A stretch of DNA of 64,000 nucleotides, taken from Arthrobacter antibioticus (lineage in GTDB: Bacteria; Actinomycetota; Actinomycetes; Actinomycetales; Micrococcaceae). Positions 8,883 through 18,611 of this stretch are shown here, one piece after another (the first letter of the stretch is position 1; each line of letters opens with the position of its first letter). Below the pieces are notes generated by a model. That model saw nothing but the letters and a program-made list of their open reading frames with translations. It made no database searches and had not been told where the DNA came from. Location of the stretch: contig NZ_JASISQ010000001.1 in assembly GCF_030063205.1 (NCBI RefSeq), forward strand, positions 1 through 64,000, in the 5' to 3' direction. The position numbers and the translations under genes were made by a program.

Positions 8883-10154
8883 CTATTTGGTGGAGGCCTG
8901 GGCGTTCATAAGGATGGTCTCCAAAGAGACATCAATATTGGCCAGCTGTTCGGTATCGACGGGTAGAGCCGAGCGAATAAGTGCCTTGATATGTTCCGTT
9001 TGATCCCAGATGTTTACGTTCATCCCGGCGATTACGCGGTGCTCTTTGAGCCAAAAAACCATGAATTCCAAGGTTTCTTTATCTCCTCGGAAGAGAACTT
9101 CCTCGTAGCCGGCTGGTGCCACATAACCGCAGTACTCCATGCTTAGCCCGAACTGGTCGGTGAAAAAATAGGGTACCTCTGAATACTCCGCGTTTTGACC
9201 CAGCATGGACCGGGCCGCCACTGCTGGCTGGCTCAGCGCATTGAACCAGTGCTCGCTACGAATGTGTAGACCCAACAGCGGGTGAAAAGCGTTAGCAACG
9301 TCACCGGCGGCATATATGTCAGGGTCGGAGGTGCACAGGTGTTCATTGACCTTGATGCCGTTCTCCAACTCCAGACCGGCTGCCTGCGCCAGGGCAGTAT
9401 TGGGCACGGCTCCGATCCCAGCAACAATGAGATCAGCATCGATCACGGTTCCATCAGATAATTCCACGCCGGTGCCCTGGCGGGGATTATCTCCTGTGAT
9501 ACGTCTTACTTGGGTGTTGCAGCGTAGATCCACTCCGTGGTCTGTATGCAAGGTGGCAAAGATCCCGGCTACCTCAGCTCCCAGGATGTGTTGGAGAGGA
9601 ATTTCCCCGCGTTCTAGCAAAGTAACGTCTAAGCCGGCATCCCGTGCGGCGGCGGCAACTTCCAGCCCAATCCAACCAGCGCCTATGATGGCCACGCGGG
9701 AGCTCACTGAGAGTGCAAACTTCAGCTGCTGGCTGTCTTCAATACGACGGAGATAGTAAACCCGGTGTCTGTCACTGCCGGATATGGTCAGCGGGCGTGG
9801 GGACGCGCCCGTGGTCAGTAGCAGCTTGTCATAGTAGACAGAGCCTCCCCGAGCGCAATCCACCCGGTGCGCTGACGTATCGATCCCAGTGGCCTTGGTA
9901 CTACTTCGAAGTTCGATCTTGTTTTTTGTGTACCAAGATTTGGAGTGGACGAAGATCTTTTCCCGCTCCACTGTGCCTTGTAGGAACCCTTTGGAAAGCG
10001 GTGGCCGTTCATAGGGGCGCTCTGGTTCTTCCCCGATGAGCACAATACGGCCAAGGAACCCTTCCGCACGCAGCGCCTCGGCGGCTTTTGCGCCCGCCAT
10101 TCCAGCACCAACGATGACGAATGTCTCCTGGGTTGACATGCGTTCAGTATCCAT
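8883..10154 (-). CDS. FAD-dependent pyridine nucleotide-disulfide oxidoreductase (ferredoxin reductase type)
   Basis: 423-residue flavoprotein resembling the reductases of dioxygenase and P450 systems: FAD site VIVGAGMAGAKAAEALR, PYERPPLSKGFL typical of ferredoxin reductases, NAD-binding IIGAGWIGLEVAAAARDAG, and IYAAGDVANAFHP. It moves electrons from NAD(P)H to a ferredoxin-like partner; no ferredoxin gene is adjacent. ATG 10154 has TACGCT at 10162-10167, 7 nt upstream, in keeping with a leaderless start; ATG 10139 is an alternative, and neither has a ribosome-binding site. It ends about 77 nt before sdhC and is divergent from the molybdopterin oxidoreductase, a possible functional neighbour. 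Confidence 0.85.
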   Translation of the reverse strand: MDTERMSTQETFVIVGAGMAGAKAAEALRAEGFLGRIVLIGEEPERPYERPPLSKGFLQGTVEREKIFVHSKSWYTKNKIELRSSTKATGIDTSAHRVDCARGGSVYYDKLLLTTGASPRPLTISGSDRHRVYYLRRIEDSQQLKFALSVSSRVAIIGAGWIGLEVAAAARDAGLDVTLLERGEIPLQHILGAEVAGIFATLHTDHGVDLRCNTQVRRITGDNPRQGTGVELSDGTVIDADLIVAGIGAVPNTALAQAAGLELENGIKVNEHLCTSDPDIYAAGDVANAFHPLLGLHIRSEHWFNALSQPAVAARSMLGQNAEYSEVPYFFTDQFGLSMEYCGYVAPAGYEEVLFRGDKETLEFMVFWLKEHRVIAGMNVNIWDQTEHIKALIRSALPVDTEQLANIDVSLETILMNAQASTK

Positions 10155-10395
10155 AAAATTGAGCGTAGCCCCACAGGCGGGTATCGGCTAGGGGCCTATG
10201 GCACCCGCTGTACAGCCAGGGTGCGCAGGTGTAGTCAACGCCAAATTGTGTTCACTGGTGAGGGCTCCGGGTAGAGAAAAGTGCGTTTTGCCTTGCAGCT
10301 CTCCCGAATAGCTGTTAGGCCTAGGGTAGGTGCGCGATGACCCCGGTGGCACACCTTTTCAATCACCGGCCGGGGTGGCTGAAGGGAAGTGCGGC

Positions 10396-12711
10396 ATGGC
10401 ACGGAACAAATCTCCTCGCCTGGAAGAACCAAGCCAGGAAAATATTGAGGTTAGCAGCCCAAAGGAGTGGGCGGCTGGAGTACCAGGTGTCTTACATTCG
10501 ATGGGGCCGGCACTTCGTGACATGGGTGTGGAGCGGAGCCGTAAAACGTTGCTGGCGATGAACCACAAGGACGGCTTTGACTGCATGAGTTGTGCCTGGC
10601 CTGACCCCGATCACCGTAAGACCTTCGAGTTCTGTGAGAACGGAGCTAAAGCCGTTACGTGGGAAGCCACACCCATCACCGTCAGTTCGGGCTTCTGGGC
10701 AGAGCATTCTGTCAGCGAACTTCGTCAGAAATCTGAGTATTGGCTCGGCCAGCAGGGCCGACTTACCGAGCCGGTGTACAAGCCAGCGGGGGAGGACCAC
10801 TACCGTCCTGTCAGCTGGGATGAGGCATTCAAGATCCTGGGGGAGAAGTTGAACAGCCTGGCGTCACCTGATCAGGCTGTTTTCTACACCAGTGGCCGCA
10901 CCTCCAACGAGGCAGCATTTGCATACCAGCTCTTTGTACGCGCTTTCGGCACCAATAATCTGCCGGACTGCTCCAATATGTGCCATGAATCCACCGGTTG
11001 GGCTATGGGAGAAACTCTGGGGATCGGTAAAAGCACTATCTCCTACGACGACTTCGGTAAATCAGATCTCATCATTATCATGGGACAAAACCCTGGCACT
11101 AACCACCCCCGAATGCTCACCGCCCTGGAAGAGGCAAAAAATAACGGGGCCCAGATTGTTGCCGTCAATCCACTGCCTGAGGCAGGGCTGCGACGTTATA
11201 AAAATCCGCAAGAAGTTAAAGGCATCGTAGGACGTGGCACTGATATTGCCGACCAGTTTATGCAGATACGCCTGGGCGGAGATATGGCCCTGCTGCAGGC
11301 TGTATCCAAACGGGTACTGGACGCCGAAGAAGCTAATCCGGGTACTGTCCTTGACCGAGAGTTCATCCAGGACCATTGCGAGGGGCTGGAGGAGCTAAAA
11401 ACTCATCTGAACCAACTTGATGAACAGGCCGTCATGGAATCCACCGGGCTGACTTTGGCTGAGATTGATGAACTGGCAGGGCGTTATCTCAAAGCTGAAC
11501 GAGTCATCATCACCTGGGCCATGGGTTTGACTCAACAGAAAAAGGGGGTCGCTGCCATCAAGGAGATCATCAACCTCCTGCTGCTGCGTGGCAACATCGG
11601 AAAACCCGGTGCCGGGGCCTCTCCTATCCGCGGACACAGCAACGTCCAAGGTGACCGAACCATGGGCATCTGGGAGCAGATGCCGCCAGCATTTCTAGAT
11701 GCACTTGAAAAGGAGTTTGGCTTTGAGCCGCCTCGCGGACATGGAACTGACGCTGTGCAGACCATTGTGAAAATGCGCGACGGCGACATGAAAGTTTTCG
11801 TGGCGATGGGCGGGAACCTTGTGGCCGCAATTTCTGATACGCACGCTGCGGAGGCGGCTATGGAGAACTTGGAGATGAGCGTTCAGATTTCCACAAAATT
11901 AAATAGATCCCACACGGTTCTCGGTCAGGAGGCACTGATTCTGCCCACCATGGGCCGCACTGAAATTGACCGTCAGGCAAGCGGTGAACAATTCGTTTCA
12001 GTGGAGGACACAGTGTGTGCCGTCCATCCATCGTGGGGAAAGGTGGAGGCAGTGGCACCAAATCTACTCTCCGAGGTGGCAATCGTGTCCCGGCTGGCCC
12101 AGGCAACTTTGTCAGAGAAAGTAAAGGTGGACTGGGCTGGTTTTGAGGGGAACTATGACCTGATCCGCGATCATATTTCGCGGGTGGTGGATGGCTGTGA
12201 GAACTACAACCAACGAATCCGGCAGGAGGGCGGGTTTGTCATGGCCAACGGCCCACGTGACTCCAGGACTTTTCACACTGCCACTGGTAGAGCCATGTTT
12301 ACTGTGAATGATCTTGAACACGTGCAGTGCCCGCCGGGGCGCCTGATCTTGCAGACCATGCGCTCACACGACCAGTTCAACACCACTATCTACGGTCATG
12401 ACGACCGCTACCGAGGGATCAAAAAAGGTCGTGAAGTGGTCTTTGTCAACCCGGCGGATCTCGCGACCCTGGGTCTTGCGGATGGCCAGTACGTTGATAT
12501 TTACGGCGAATATGCAGACGACGTGGAACGTGTATTGCGCAACTACCGTGTGGTGGCCTATCCCAGTGCCATCGGTTGTGCAGCTGCATATTATCCGGAA
12601 GCTAACGTACTTGTTCCGCTGGAAGCGGTGGCCGAGGAGAGCAACACTCCCGTATCCAAACATCTGGTGGTCCGGCTCGAGCCAGCGGCCGCAGGCACCC
12701 CTGCCCACTAG
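10396..12711 (+). CDS. FdhF/YdeP-type molybdopterin oxidoreductase
   Basis: 771-residue bis-molybdopterin guanine dinucleotide enzyme of the formate-dehydrogenase-alpha-like YdeP family. The N-terminus has DGFDCMSCAWPDPDHRKTFEFCENG, the YdeP form of the cluster-binding region; then FYTSGRTSNEAAF, NLPDCSNMCHESTG, IIIMGQNPGTNHPR, GNIGKPGAGASPIRGHSNVQGDRTMGI and a C-terminal dinucleotide-binding domain with QFNTTIYGHDDRYRGI. The ATG at 10396 is preceded by GAAGGGAAG; the frame is open to 10330 but those residues look like leader. No partner subunits or Mo-cofactor genes are adjacent. Substrate is not settled in this family; acid-resistance and oxalate/formate roles are proposed for relatives. 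Confidence 0.88.
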   Translation: MARNKSPRLEEPSQENIEVSSPKEWAAGVPGVLHSMGPALRDMGVERSRKTLLAMNHKDGFDCMSCAWPDPDHRKTFEFCENGAKAVTWEATPITVSSGFWAEHSVSELRQKSEYWLGQQGRLTEPVYKPAGEDHYRPVSWDEAFKILGEKLNSLASPDQAVFYTSGRTSNEAAFAYQLFVRAFGTNNLPDCSNMCHESTGWAMGETLGIGKSTISYDDFGKSDLIIIMGQNPGTNHPRMLTALEEAKNNGAQIVAVNPLPEAGLRRYKNPQEVKGIVGRGTDIADQFMQIRLGGDMALLQAVSKRVLDAEEANPGTVLDREFIQDHCEGLEELKTHLNQLDEQAVMESTGLTLAEIDELAGRYLKAERVIITWAMGLTQQKKGVAAIKEIINLLLLRGNIGKPGAGASPIRGHSNVQGDRTMGIWEQMPPAFLDALEKEFGFEPPRGHGTDAVQTIVKMRDGDMKVFVAMGGNLVAAISDTHAAEAAMENLEMSVQISTKLNRSHTVLGQEALILPTMGRTEIDRQASGEQFVSVEDTVCAVHPSWGKVEAVAPNLLSEVAIVSRLAQATLSEKVKVDWAGFEGNYDLIRDHISRVVDGCENYNQRIRQEGGFVMANGPRDSRTFHTATGRAMFTVNDLEHVQCPPGRLILQTMRSHDQFNTTIYGHDDRYRGIKKGREVVFVNPADLATLGLADGQYVDIYGEYADDVERVLRNYRVVAYPSAIGCAAAYYPEANVLVPLEAVAEESNTPVSKHLVVRLEPAAAGTPAH

Positions 12712-12738
12712 GCAGCGCATGTTTAAGGGAGCTCCAGC

Positions 12739-15321
12739 TTAGGAGCGCTCCAGCGCTTTGGCGAGATAGGGAGCGGTTCGGCTGTCCTCAACCGTCGAGA
12801 CGTATTCGGGCGTGCCTGCTGCCATAATCCGCCCCCCATCGGTTCCACCGGAAGGACCCAGATCAATGACCCAGTCGGCCGCTGCAATGACGTCCATGTC
12901 ATGTTCAACCACCACCACCGTATTACCGGCGTCCACAAGCCGGTTGAGCTGGTGCAACAAAAGACGAACATCCGCCGGGTGAAGGCCGGTAGTTGGTTCA
13001 TCCAGAAGGTAAAGTGTGTGGCCGCGGCGGGCGCGCTGAAGTTCGGTGGCTAATTTGATGCGCTGGGCCTCACCACCGGAGAGTTCGGTTGCAGGTTGGC
13101 CAAGGCGAAGGTAGCCAAGGCCCACTTCAAGGAGAGTAGCCAAGCTGCGTGCTGCCGCCGGAATATCGCAGAGGAAGGCAGCTGCCGCGTCCACACTCAA
13201 GGCCAGCACTTGTGCAATGTTCTTGCCGTGGTATTCCACGGCAAGGGTTTCTTCATTGAATCGAGATCCGTGGCAAGTAGGGCAGGGTCCGTAACTGCCG
13301 GGTAGAAACAGGAGCTCTACTGCTACTGAGCCCTCTCCAAGACAGGTTTCACACCGCCCGCCAGCAACGTTGAAGGAGAAGCGTCCTGGACCGAATCCTC
13401 GAGTGCGGGCCCCCTCTGTGGCTGCAAACTCGCGCCGAACGGCGTCAAAAAGTCCAGTGTATGTAGCCAGGTTGGAACGCGGTGTACGGCCGATGGGTCG
13501 TTGGTCAACTTGAACCAGTCGATCCACGGGATCCAGCCCGGTCATTTTGCGCACAAGCTCAATGGGTTGATCCGCACCCTCGTGAGGTTGCTGCTCGCCA
13601 CCCTCAGCCGCGGCTGGCAGGGGATCTTGATCTACAGTGTGCACGTGAACTCCCGCGGCCCTGGACATGACCTGAAGCAGGCTTGACTTGCCGGAGCCGG
13701 ACACACCAGTGACAGCTGTGAGTACGCCCAAGGGGATAGCCGCATCGACACCCACCAGGTTATGCAACGTGATGCCGTCCATCTGAACCCAGTTCTTAGC
13801 GTTGCCCCGATGAGTGAGCGCGCTCTCTCCCTCACCTGTTTTTTTGGCTTGGGCACCCACACCAGCTTTGATCGGCGCGGCAGGTGAGGCCGTGCCGAAG
13901 AGGAAGGGCCTGGTCACCGAGTCCTCTACCTGCGCGAGGCCGGCAACAGGTCCGCTGTAGAGTATTCGTCCGCCGGCTTCTCCCGCTTGGGGACCCACAT
14001 CGACCAGCCAGTCCGCGCGCCGCACAAGGTCCATATTGTGCTCAACCACGAAGACGGAGTTGCCCGATGATTTCAGCTGCTCCAGTACCTCCAGCAAAGG
14101 TTCGGCATCTGCTGGGTGCAGTCCCGCTGATGGCTCATCAAGGACATAAATGACACCGAATAGACCTGACCGCAGCTGTGTGGCGATCCGCAGTCGCTGC
14201 ATTTCACCGGGGGAGAGGGTGGGCGTGGCCCGGCCCAGGCTCAGGTACCCAAGCCCAAGATCCAAAAGAACTCGTACGCGTTGGAGCAGGTCTTTAGCAA
14301 TGGCCGCGGCAACGGCCGTGCTAGTGCCGTCCCCTCCCTGGTCGCAGGTTTCGAGCTCTTGCAGCACTGAGGTGAGATCCGTCAAGGAAAGAGTGTTCAT
14401 CGCGGCGATATTGCGCCCCTGCACCGTCACTGCCAAGGCAGCTGCCTGCAAACCACTTCCCTCGCAGCTAGGGCAGGGACCTGAATGCATGAAGGCCAGA
14501 GAACGTTCGCGCATGGACGCACTCTTGGAGTCGGAAAGGGTATGCAGAACGTGGCTACGTGCGCTCCAGAACCTGCCCTTGTAAGGTTTTGCCACACGAT
14601 CACGCTGTGGGGTGACCTCCACGACGGGCTGCTCGTCCGTATACAGGATCCATTCTTGCTGCGTCCGTGGCAACTGGTTGAACGGGACGTCGATGTTATA
14701 GCCGAGGTGGGCGAGGATATCCCGCAGATTTTTGCCCTGCCACGCGCCCGGCCAAGCAGCCACTGCACCCTCGCGAATGGTAAGTGAGGGATCCGGGACC
14801 AGGAGCTCTTCACTGACAGTGTGGGCAATACCCAGTCCATGGCACACGTGGCAGGCTCCGGCCACCGTGTTGGGAGAGAAAGAATCCGAATACAGTATCC
14901 CCGCGCCGTCCGGATACTCCCCGGCACGGGAGAAGAGCATGCGTAGTGAGTTCGACAAGGTTGTGAGCGTTCCTACTGACGAGCGTGTGCTTGGTGTTCC
15001 CCGTCGCTGCTGCAACGCCACTGCAGGAGGCAGCCCAGTAATTTCCTCCACCAACGGGGTGTTGCCCTGCTGGATCAGCCGCCGGGCGTAGGGTGCAACT
15101 GACTCGAAGTAGCGGCGCTGGGCCTCAGCAAAAATGGTTCCAAACGCCAAGGACGATTTGCCGCTACCGGAGATGCCGGTAAAGGCAACAATCGCGTCCC
15201 GCGGAACATCAACGTCAACATTTTTAAGGTTGTTCTCGCGAGCACCTCGAACGCGTACATACCCCTCCAACGGCTCATCAGAAGCTTGAAACTGTGGCGT
15301 GGGAACATGAGAATCTAACAT
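12739..15321 (-). CDS. UvrA paralogue (excinuclease-like ABC ATPase)
   Basis: 860 residues, shorter than the roughly 950-residue housekeeping UvrA. Two ABC ATPase modules: Walker A GISGSGKSSLAFGT (about residue 50) and GVSGSGKSSLLQVM; zinc-finger cysteine pairs CHVCHGLG, CPSCEGSGL, CETCLGEGS and CPTCHGSRF; Walker B YVLDEPSAGLHPAD and YLLDEPTTGLHPAD. The second signature is canonical (LSGGEAQRIKLA) but the first reads LSPGEMQRLRIA. Such paralogues (UvrA2/DrrC-like) are linked to DNA-damage or DNA-binding-drug tolerance and cannot replace UvrA alone. Convergent with the molybdopterin enzyme, 27 nt apart. Family assignment firm; specific role inferred. Confidence 0.88.
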   Translation of the reverse strand: MLDSHVPTPQFQASDEPLEGYVRVRGARENNLKNVDVDVPRDAIVAFTGISGSGKSSLAFGTIFAEAQRRYFESVAPYARRLIQQGNTPLVEEITGLPPAVALQQRRGTPSTRSSVGTLTTLSNSLRMLFSRAGEYPDGAGILYSDSFSPNTVAGACHVCHGLGIAHTVSEELLVPDPSLTIREGAVAAWPGAWQGKNLRDILAHLGYNIDVPFNQLPRTQQEWILYTDEQPVVEVTPQRDRVAKPYKGRFWSARSHVLHTLSDSKSASMRERSLAFMHSGPCPSCEGSGLQAAALAVTVQGRNIAAMNTLSLTDLTSVLQELETCDQGGDGTSTAVAAAIAKDLLQRVRVLLDLGLGYLSLGRATPTLSPGEMQRLRIATQLRSGLFGVIYVLDEPSAGLHPADAEPLLEVLEQLKSSGNSVFVVEHNMDLVRRADWLVDVGPQAGEAGGRILYSGPVAGLAQVEDSVTRPFLFGTASPAAPIKAGVGAQAKKTGEGESALTHRGNAKNWVQMDGITLHNLVGVDAAIPLGVLTAVTGVSGSGKSSLLQVMSRAAGVHVHTVDQDPLPAAAEGGEQQPHEGADQPIELVRKMTGLDPVDRLVQVDQRPIGRTPRSNLATYTGLFDAVRREFAATEGARTRGFGPGRFSFNVAGGRCETCLGEGSVAVELLFLPGSYGPCPTCHGSRFNEETLAVEYHGKNIAQVLALSVDAAAAFLCDIPAAARSLATLLEVGLGYLRLGQPATELSGGEAQRIKLATELQRARRGHTLYLLDEPTTGLHPADVRLLLHQLNRLVDAGNTVVVVEHDMDVIAAADWVIDLGPSGGTDGGRIMAAGTPEYVSTVEDSRTAPYLAKALERS

Positions 15322-15452
15322 TTTCCCGACACTAGACCATTAATGATCTACAAGAAAATTCACTCGAGTTCCCGAGACCGGCAGAATCCGCGTCCTTGAC
15401 GGAAAAGAGGATGCCCAAATCTGGACTACACGCACGTTGGAAAGCGAGTGCC

Positions 15453-16178
15453 TCACTGGATGAAGCCACTTGCCCCGAGCGCACTTCCGATGCCGTATGT
15501 GGCGGCCAATGCCAGTGCGCCACCAATAACTAGTCGTGTGGCTGAGACGGTTCTGGAGCTGCCTCCGATGGTTGCGCTAAGGGTACCGGTAAGGGCCAAG
15601 GCAAGCAAAACAGCAACGAAGGTCACGGGAATTGCCAGCTCAGTTGGCGGAAGCAAGATGGCGAGCATTGGCAGGACTGCACCAATGGTAAACGCTGCCG
15701 CTGAAGCGTATGCAGCTTGCCAAGGATTAACTTCATCGTGCTCATTGATGTTTAGTTCAACCGAGAGATGTGCGGCTAGAGCGTCATGTGCGGACAGTTC
15801 CAGTGCCACTTGCGCAGCTGTTGTGACGCTGAGCCCTTTGGCTTGGTAGAGACCAGCGAGTTCAGCCAATTCGGTCTCAGGGTCCTCCTCCAATTCGCGG
15901 CGTTCCTTCTCGATCAACGCCCTTTGGCTATCTCGCTGGCTACTGACCGAAACGTACTCGCCAAGAGCCATCGAGACTGCACCGCCAACAACTGCAGCGA
16001 TCCCGGCCACGAGGATCGGAGCCGGCGAATTTGTCACACCAGCCACCCCAACAACGGTTGCAGCAACTGAGACTATTCCGTCATTAGCACCAAGAACCCC
16101 AGCTCGAAGCCAGTTCAGCCGCCCTGCGAGGTTAGCCGTGTGTGGTTCATTCTCATGGAAACTTTCTATTTTGTTCAT
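15453..16178 (-). CDS. VIT1/CCC1 family iron/manganese transporter
   Basis: 241-residue membrane protein of the vacuolar iron transporter family. N-terminal GRLNWLRAGVLGANDGIVSVAATVVGVAG is the family's first membrane segment, followed by VGGAVSMALGEYVSVSSQRDSQ, a charged cytoplasmic stretch rich in Glu (EKERRELEEDPETELAELAGLY) that acts as metal-binding domain in relatives, and three C-terminal segments. It probably exports Fe2+ or Mn2+ from the cytoplasm. ATG 16178 is preferred since the longer frame (16211) overlaps the phosphoketolase gene; the gap is then 11 nt, so the two are likely co-transcribed. No strong ribosome-binding site was seen. Confidence 0.87.
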   Translation of the reverse strand: MNKIESFHENEPHTANLAGRLNWLRAGVLGANDGIVSVAATVVGVAGVTNSPAPILVAGIAAVVGGAVSMALGEYVSVSSQRDSQRALIEKERRELEEDPETELAELAGLYQAKGLSVTTAAQVALELSAHDALAAHLSVELNINEHDEVNPWQAAYASAAAFTIGAVLPMLAILLPPTELAIPVTFVAVLLALALTGTLSATIGGSSRTVSATRLVIGGALALAATYGIGSALGASGFIQ

Positions 16179-16189
16179 ACCAGGGGTTT

Positions 16190-18589
16190 TCACAGTTCCG
16201 GTGGTGACCACAGCCAGTCACGAATTTCCGGCATGTCCTCCAGATGCTCGTGGATGTAGGCTTCATGGCGAGCCAGCATGTGTTTGCAGTGCTCCGCCAG
16301 TTCCTGTGCGCCCTCAAATTCTCCACTGACTCTGTGCAGAGCTTCCAACGTCAGGTGATATCTGCTCATTTTATTAAGAACCACCATGTCAAAGGGTGTA
16401 GTGGTGGTGCCTTGTTCGTTGTAACCACGAACATGGAATCGTCCTGGGTTGGCCCGGCCGTGAAGCAGCTGGTGGAAGGCCCTGGCATATCCGTGGAATG
16501 CGACAATAACTTCCCGATTTGCTGTGAAGAGCAGTTCGAAGTCTGGGTCGGAGAGACCGTGCGGGTGCGTGTCAGTAGGGGGTAGTACCAGCAGGTCCAT
16601 GACGTTCACGACCCGCACCCTCAGCGCGGGGATATAACGCTGGATGAGCCAGGCCGCTGCCAACGTTTCTTCCGTGGGCACATCTCCGGCGCAAGCCATA
16701 ACGATGTCGGGCATGGCAATTGCTGTTTCGGAGGAGTTCTCATTTCCGGCCCAATGCCAAATGGAGGCACCGGCAGCTGCATGCTTGCGTGCATCCTCTA
16801 AGTTCAGATACTGGGGGTGCGCTTGCTTGTCCACCACCACGAGATTGACGTAGTCCTTACTGAGTAAGACATGCTCAGCGGCGGCCAACAAGGTGTTTGA
16901 ATCTGGTGGAAGGTAGATGCGGATGACTGAACCGGATAGGGACAAGACGGTATCAATGAGGCCAGGTCCTTGATGACTGAAACCATTGTGATCGTTGCGC
17001 CAGCACGTGGAGGTGAGCAAAATGTTCAGACTTGGCACAGGAACTCTCCACGGCAATTCGCGTGCATGCTGGAGCCACTTGGTGTGTTGGATGGTCATGG
17101 AAGCACTGACCATGGCAAACGCCTCATAGGTGGCGAAGAGTCCGTAACGGCCCGTGAGTACGTAGCCTTCAAGCCAGCCTTGGCATAGATGCTCGGAGAG
17201 GACTTCCATAACCCGACCATCCGGGGAGAGGTGGTCATCACCGCCTTGCAGCGGTTCCATCAGACATCTGTCCGTGACTTCGAAAACAGCACCCAAACGG
17301 TTGCTATTAGTCTCATCCGGGCTGAACAGTCTGAAGCGGGGGTCTTCGGAAGTATCAGTGTAGATATCGCGTAAAAATTCACCCAACACTCTAGTGGTTT
17401 CATGTTTCGTGGAGCCCGGGACCCCCACTTCAAGCGCGTAATTTTCCAGCGGGCGCAACGGCAGCGGGGCTATCTCGGGGCCGCCGTTAGCCCAAGGATT
17501 AGCTCCCATACGCAGCTGACCGGAAGGAGCCAAGGCAGCGAGTTCCGGTACCAGAGTACCCTGTGCGTCAAAGAGGGTGTCCGGCTGGTAGGAATGCAAC
17601 CACGCCTCCAGCTGGGCCAGATGGGCAGGATTTTCTCTTACTGCTGCCAGGGGGACCTGATGGGCCCGAAAGGTACCTTCAATTTGAATGCCGTCCACAG
17701 TATCTGGCCCGGTCCACCCCTTAGGCGTGCGCAAGATGATCGCAGGCCAGGGCGCGCAGTGGGCAACTGTTTGCCGGCGCGACTGGTCCTGGATACGGAG
17801 AATTTGTGTGTGGGCATTTTCTAACGCTTGCGCGAGCTGAGGATGTACCACGGCGGGATCCTCACCTGAGACGATCACGGGATCCCAGCCGTGGGCGCGC
17901 AGCAGTGCAATGACTTGCTCATCTGATTGCCGGCCGAGAACTGTGGGCCCGGAAATCTTGTAGCCGTTGAGGTGAAGTATGGGCAGTACGGCTCCGTCCC
18001 GCTGGGGGTTCAGGAATGACGGTGCTTTCCAAGCACCCTCCAACGGAGCTGTTTCTGCTTCGCCGTCGCCAATGATGCAGGCCACTATCAGCTCTGGGTT
18101 GTCCATGACAGCGCCGGTGGCATGGGCCAAAGAGTAGCCCAGCTCGCCGCCTTCATGAATGGATCCCGGTGTTGGTGGGCCAACATGGCTAGGAATGCCA
18201 CCCGGGGTGGAAAACTGACGGATTAGCCGTCGGAGTCCAGCGTTGTCTTGACTGACTTCGGGATAAATTTGCGAATACGTTCCCTCTAAATAGAGGTTCG
18301 CGATCACGGCAGGTCCACCGTGTCCAGGTCCCGCCATGTATAAGATTTTGGCGCCAGTTTTACGAATTAGCCGATTCAAATGAACATAGATTAATGACAG
18401 GCCGGGACTGGTGCCCCAATGGCCAAGCAGACGAGGCTTTATCTGCTCAGGAAGTAGAGGCGTACGCAATAGAGCATTTTCCTGCAGGTAGATCTGGGCA
18501 ACTGTGAGGTAGTTGGCAGCATCCCAATACCGGTTCAATAGCTTGATTTCACCAGGTTCCAGGGGCGAGCGATGATCCTGAGAAGGCAT
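16190..18589 (-). CDS. xfp: Phosphoketolase (xylulose-5-P/fructose-6-P)
   Basis: 799-residue thiamine-diphosphate enzyme cleaving xylulose 5-phosphate (and often fructose 6-phosphate) with phosphate to acetyl phosphate plus a shorter sugar phosphate. Seen: WGTSPGLSLIYVHLNRL, GPGHGGPA, the ThDP motif starting GDGEAETAPLEGAWK, NGYKISGPT, RTPKGWTGP, the DETNSNRL segment, and a C-terminal domain with GRANPGRFHVRGYNEQG. Full length for the family. ATG 18589 is preferred over 18637, which would overlap the PPOX gene. Sits between the PPOX and VIT genes on the same strand. No acetate kinase or phosphotransacetylase gene is nearby in the window. Confidence 0.94.
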   Translation of the reverse strand: MPSQDHRSPLEPGEIKLLNRYWDAANYLTVAQIYLQENALLRTPLLPEQIKPRLLGHWGTSPGLSLIYVHLNRLIRKTGAKILYMAGPGHGGPAVIANLYLEGTYSQIYPEVSQDNAGLRRLIRQFSTPGGIPSHVGPPTPGSIHEGGELGYSLAHATGAVMDNPELIVACIIGDGEAETAPLEGAWKAPSFLNPQRDGAVLPILHLNGYKISGPTVLGRQSDEQVIALLRAHGWDPVIVSGEDPAVVHPQLAQALENAHTQILRIQDQSRRQTVAHCAPWPAIILRTPKGWTGPDTVDGIQIEGTFRAHQVPLAAVRENPAHLAQLEAWLHSYQPDTLFDAQGTLVPELAALAPSGQLRMGANPWANGGPEIAPLPLRPLENYALEVGVPGSTKHETTRVLGEFLRDIYTDTSEDPRFRLFSPDETNSNRLGAVFEVTDRCLMEPLQGGDDHLSPDGRVMEVLSEHLCQGWLEGYVLTGRYGLFATYEAFAMVSASMTIQHTKWLQHARELPWRVPVPSLNILLTSTCWRNDHNGFSHQGPGLIDTVLSLSGSVIRIYLPPDSNTLLAAAEHVLLSKDYVNLVVVDKQAHPQYLNLEDARKHAAAGASIWHWAGNENSSETAIAMPDIVMACAGDVPTEETLAAAWLIQRYIPALRVRVVNVMDLLVLPPTDTHPHGLSDPDFELLFTANREVIVAFHGYARAFHQLLHGRANPGRFHVRGYNEQGTTTTPFDMVVLNKMSRYHLTLEALHRVSGEFEGAQELAEHCKHMLARHEAYIHEHLEDMPEIRDWLWSPPEL

Positions 18590-18611
18590 GTTTTTGGTCC
18601 CGTCTAGTGAG

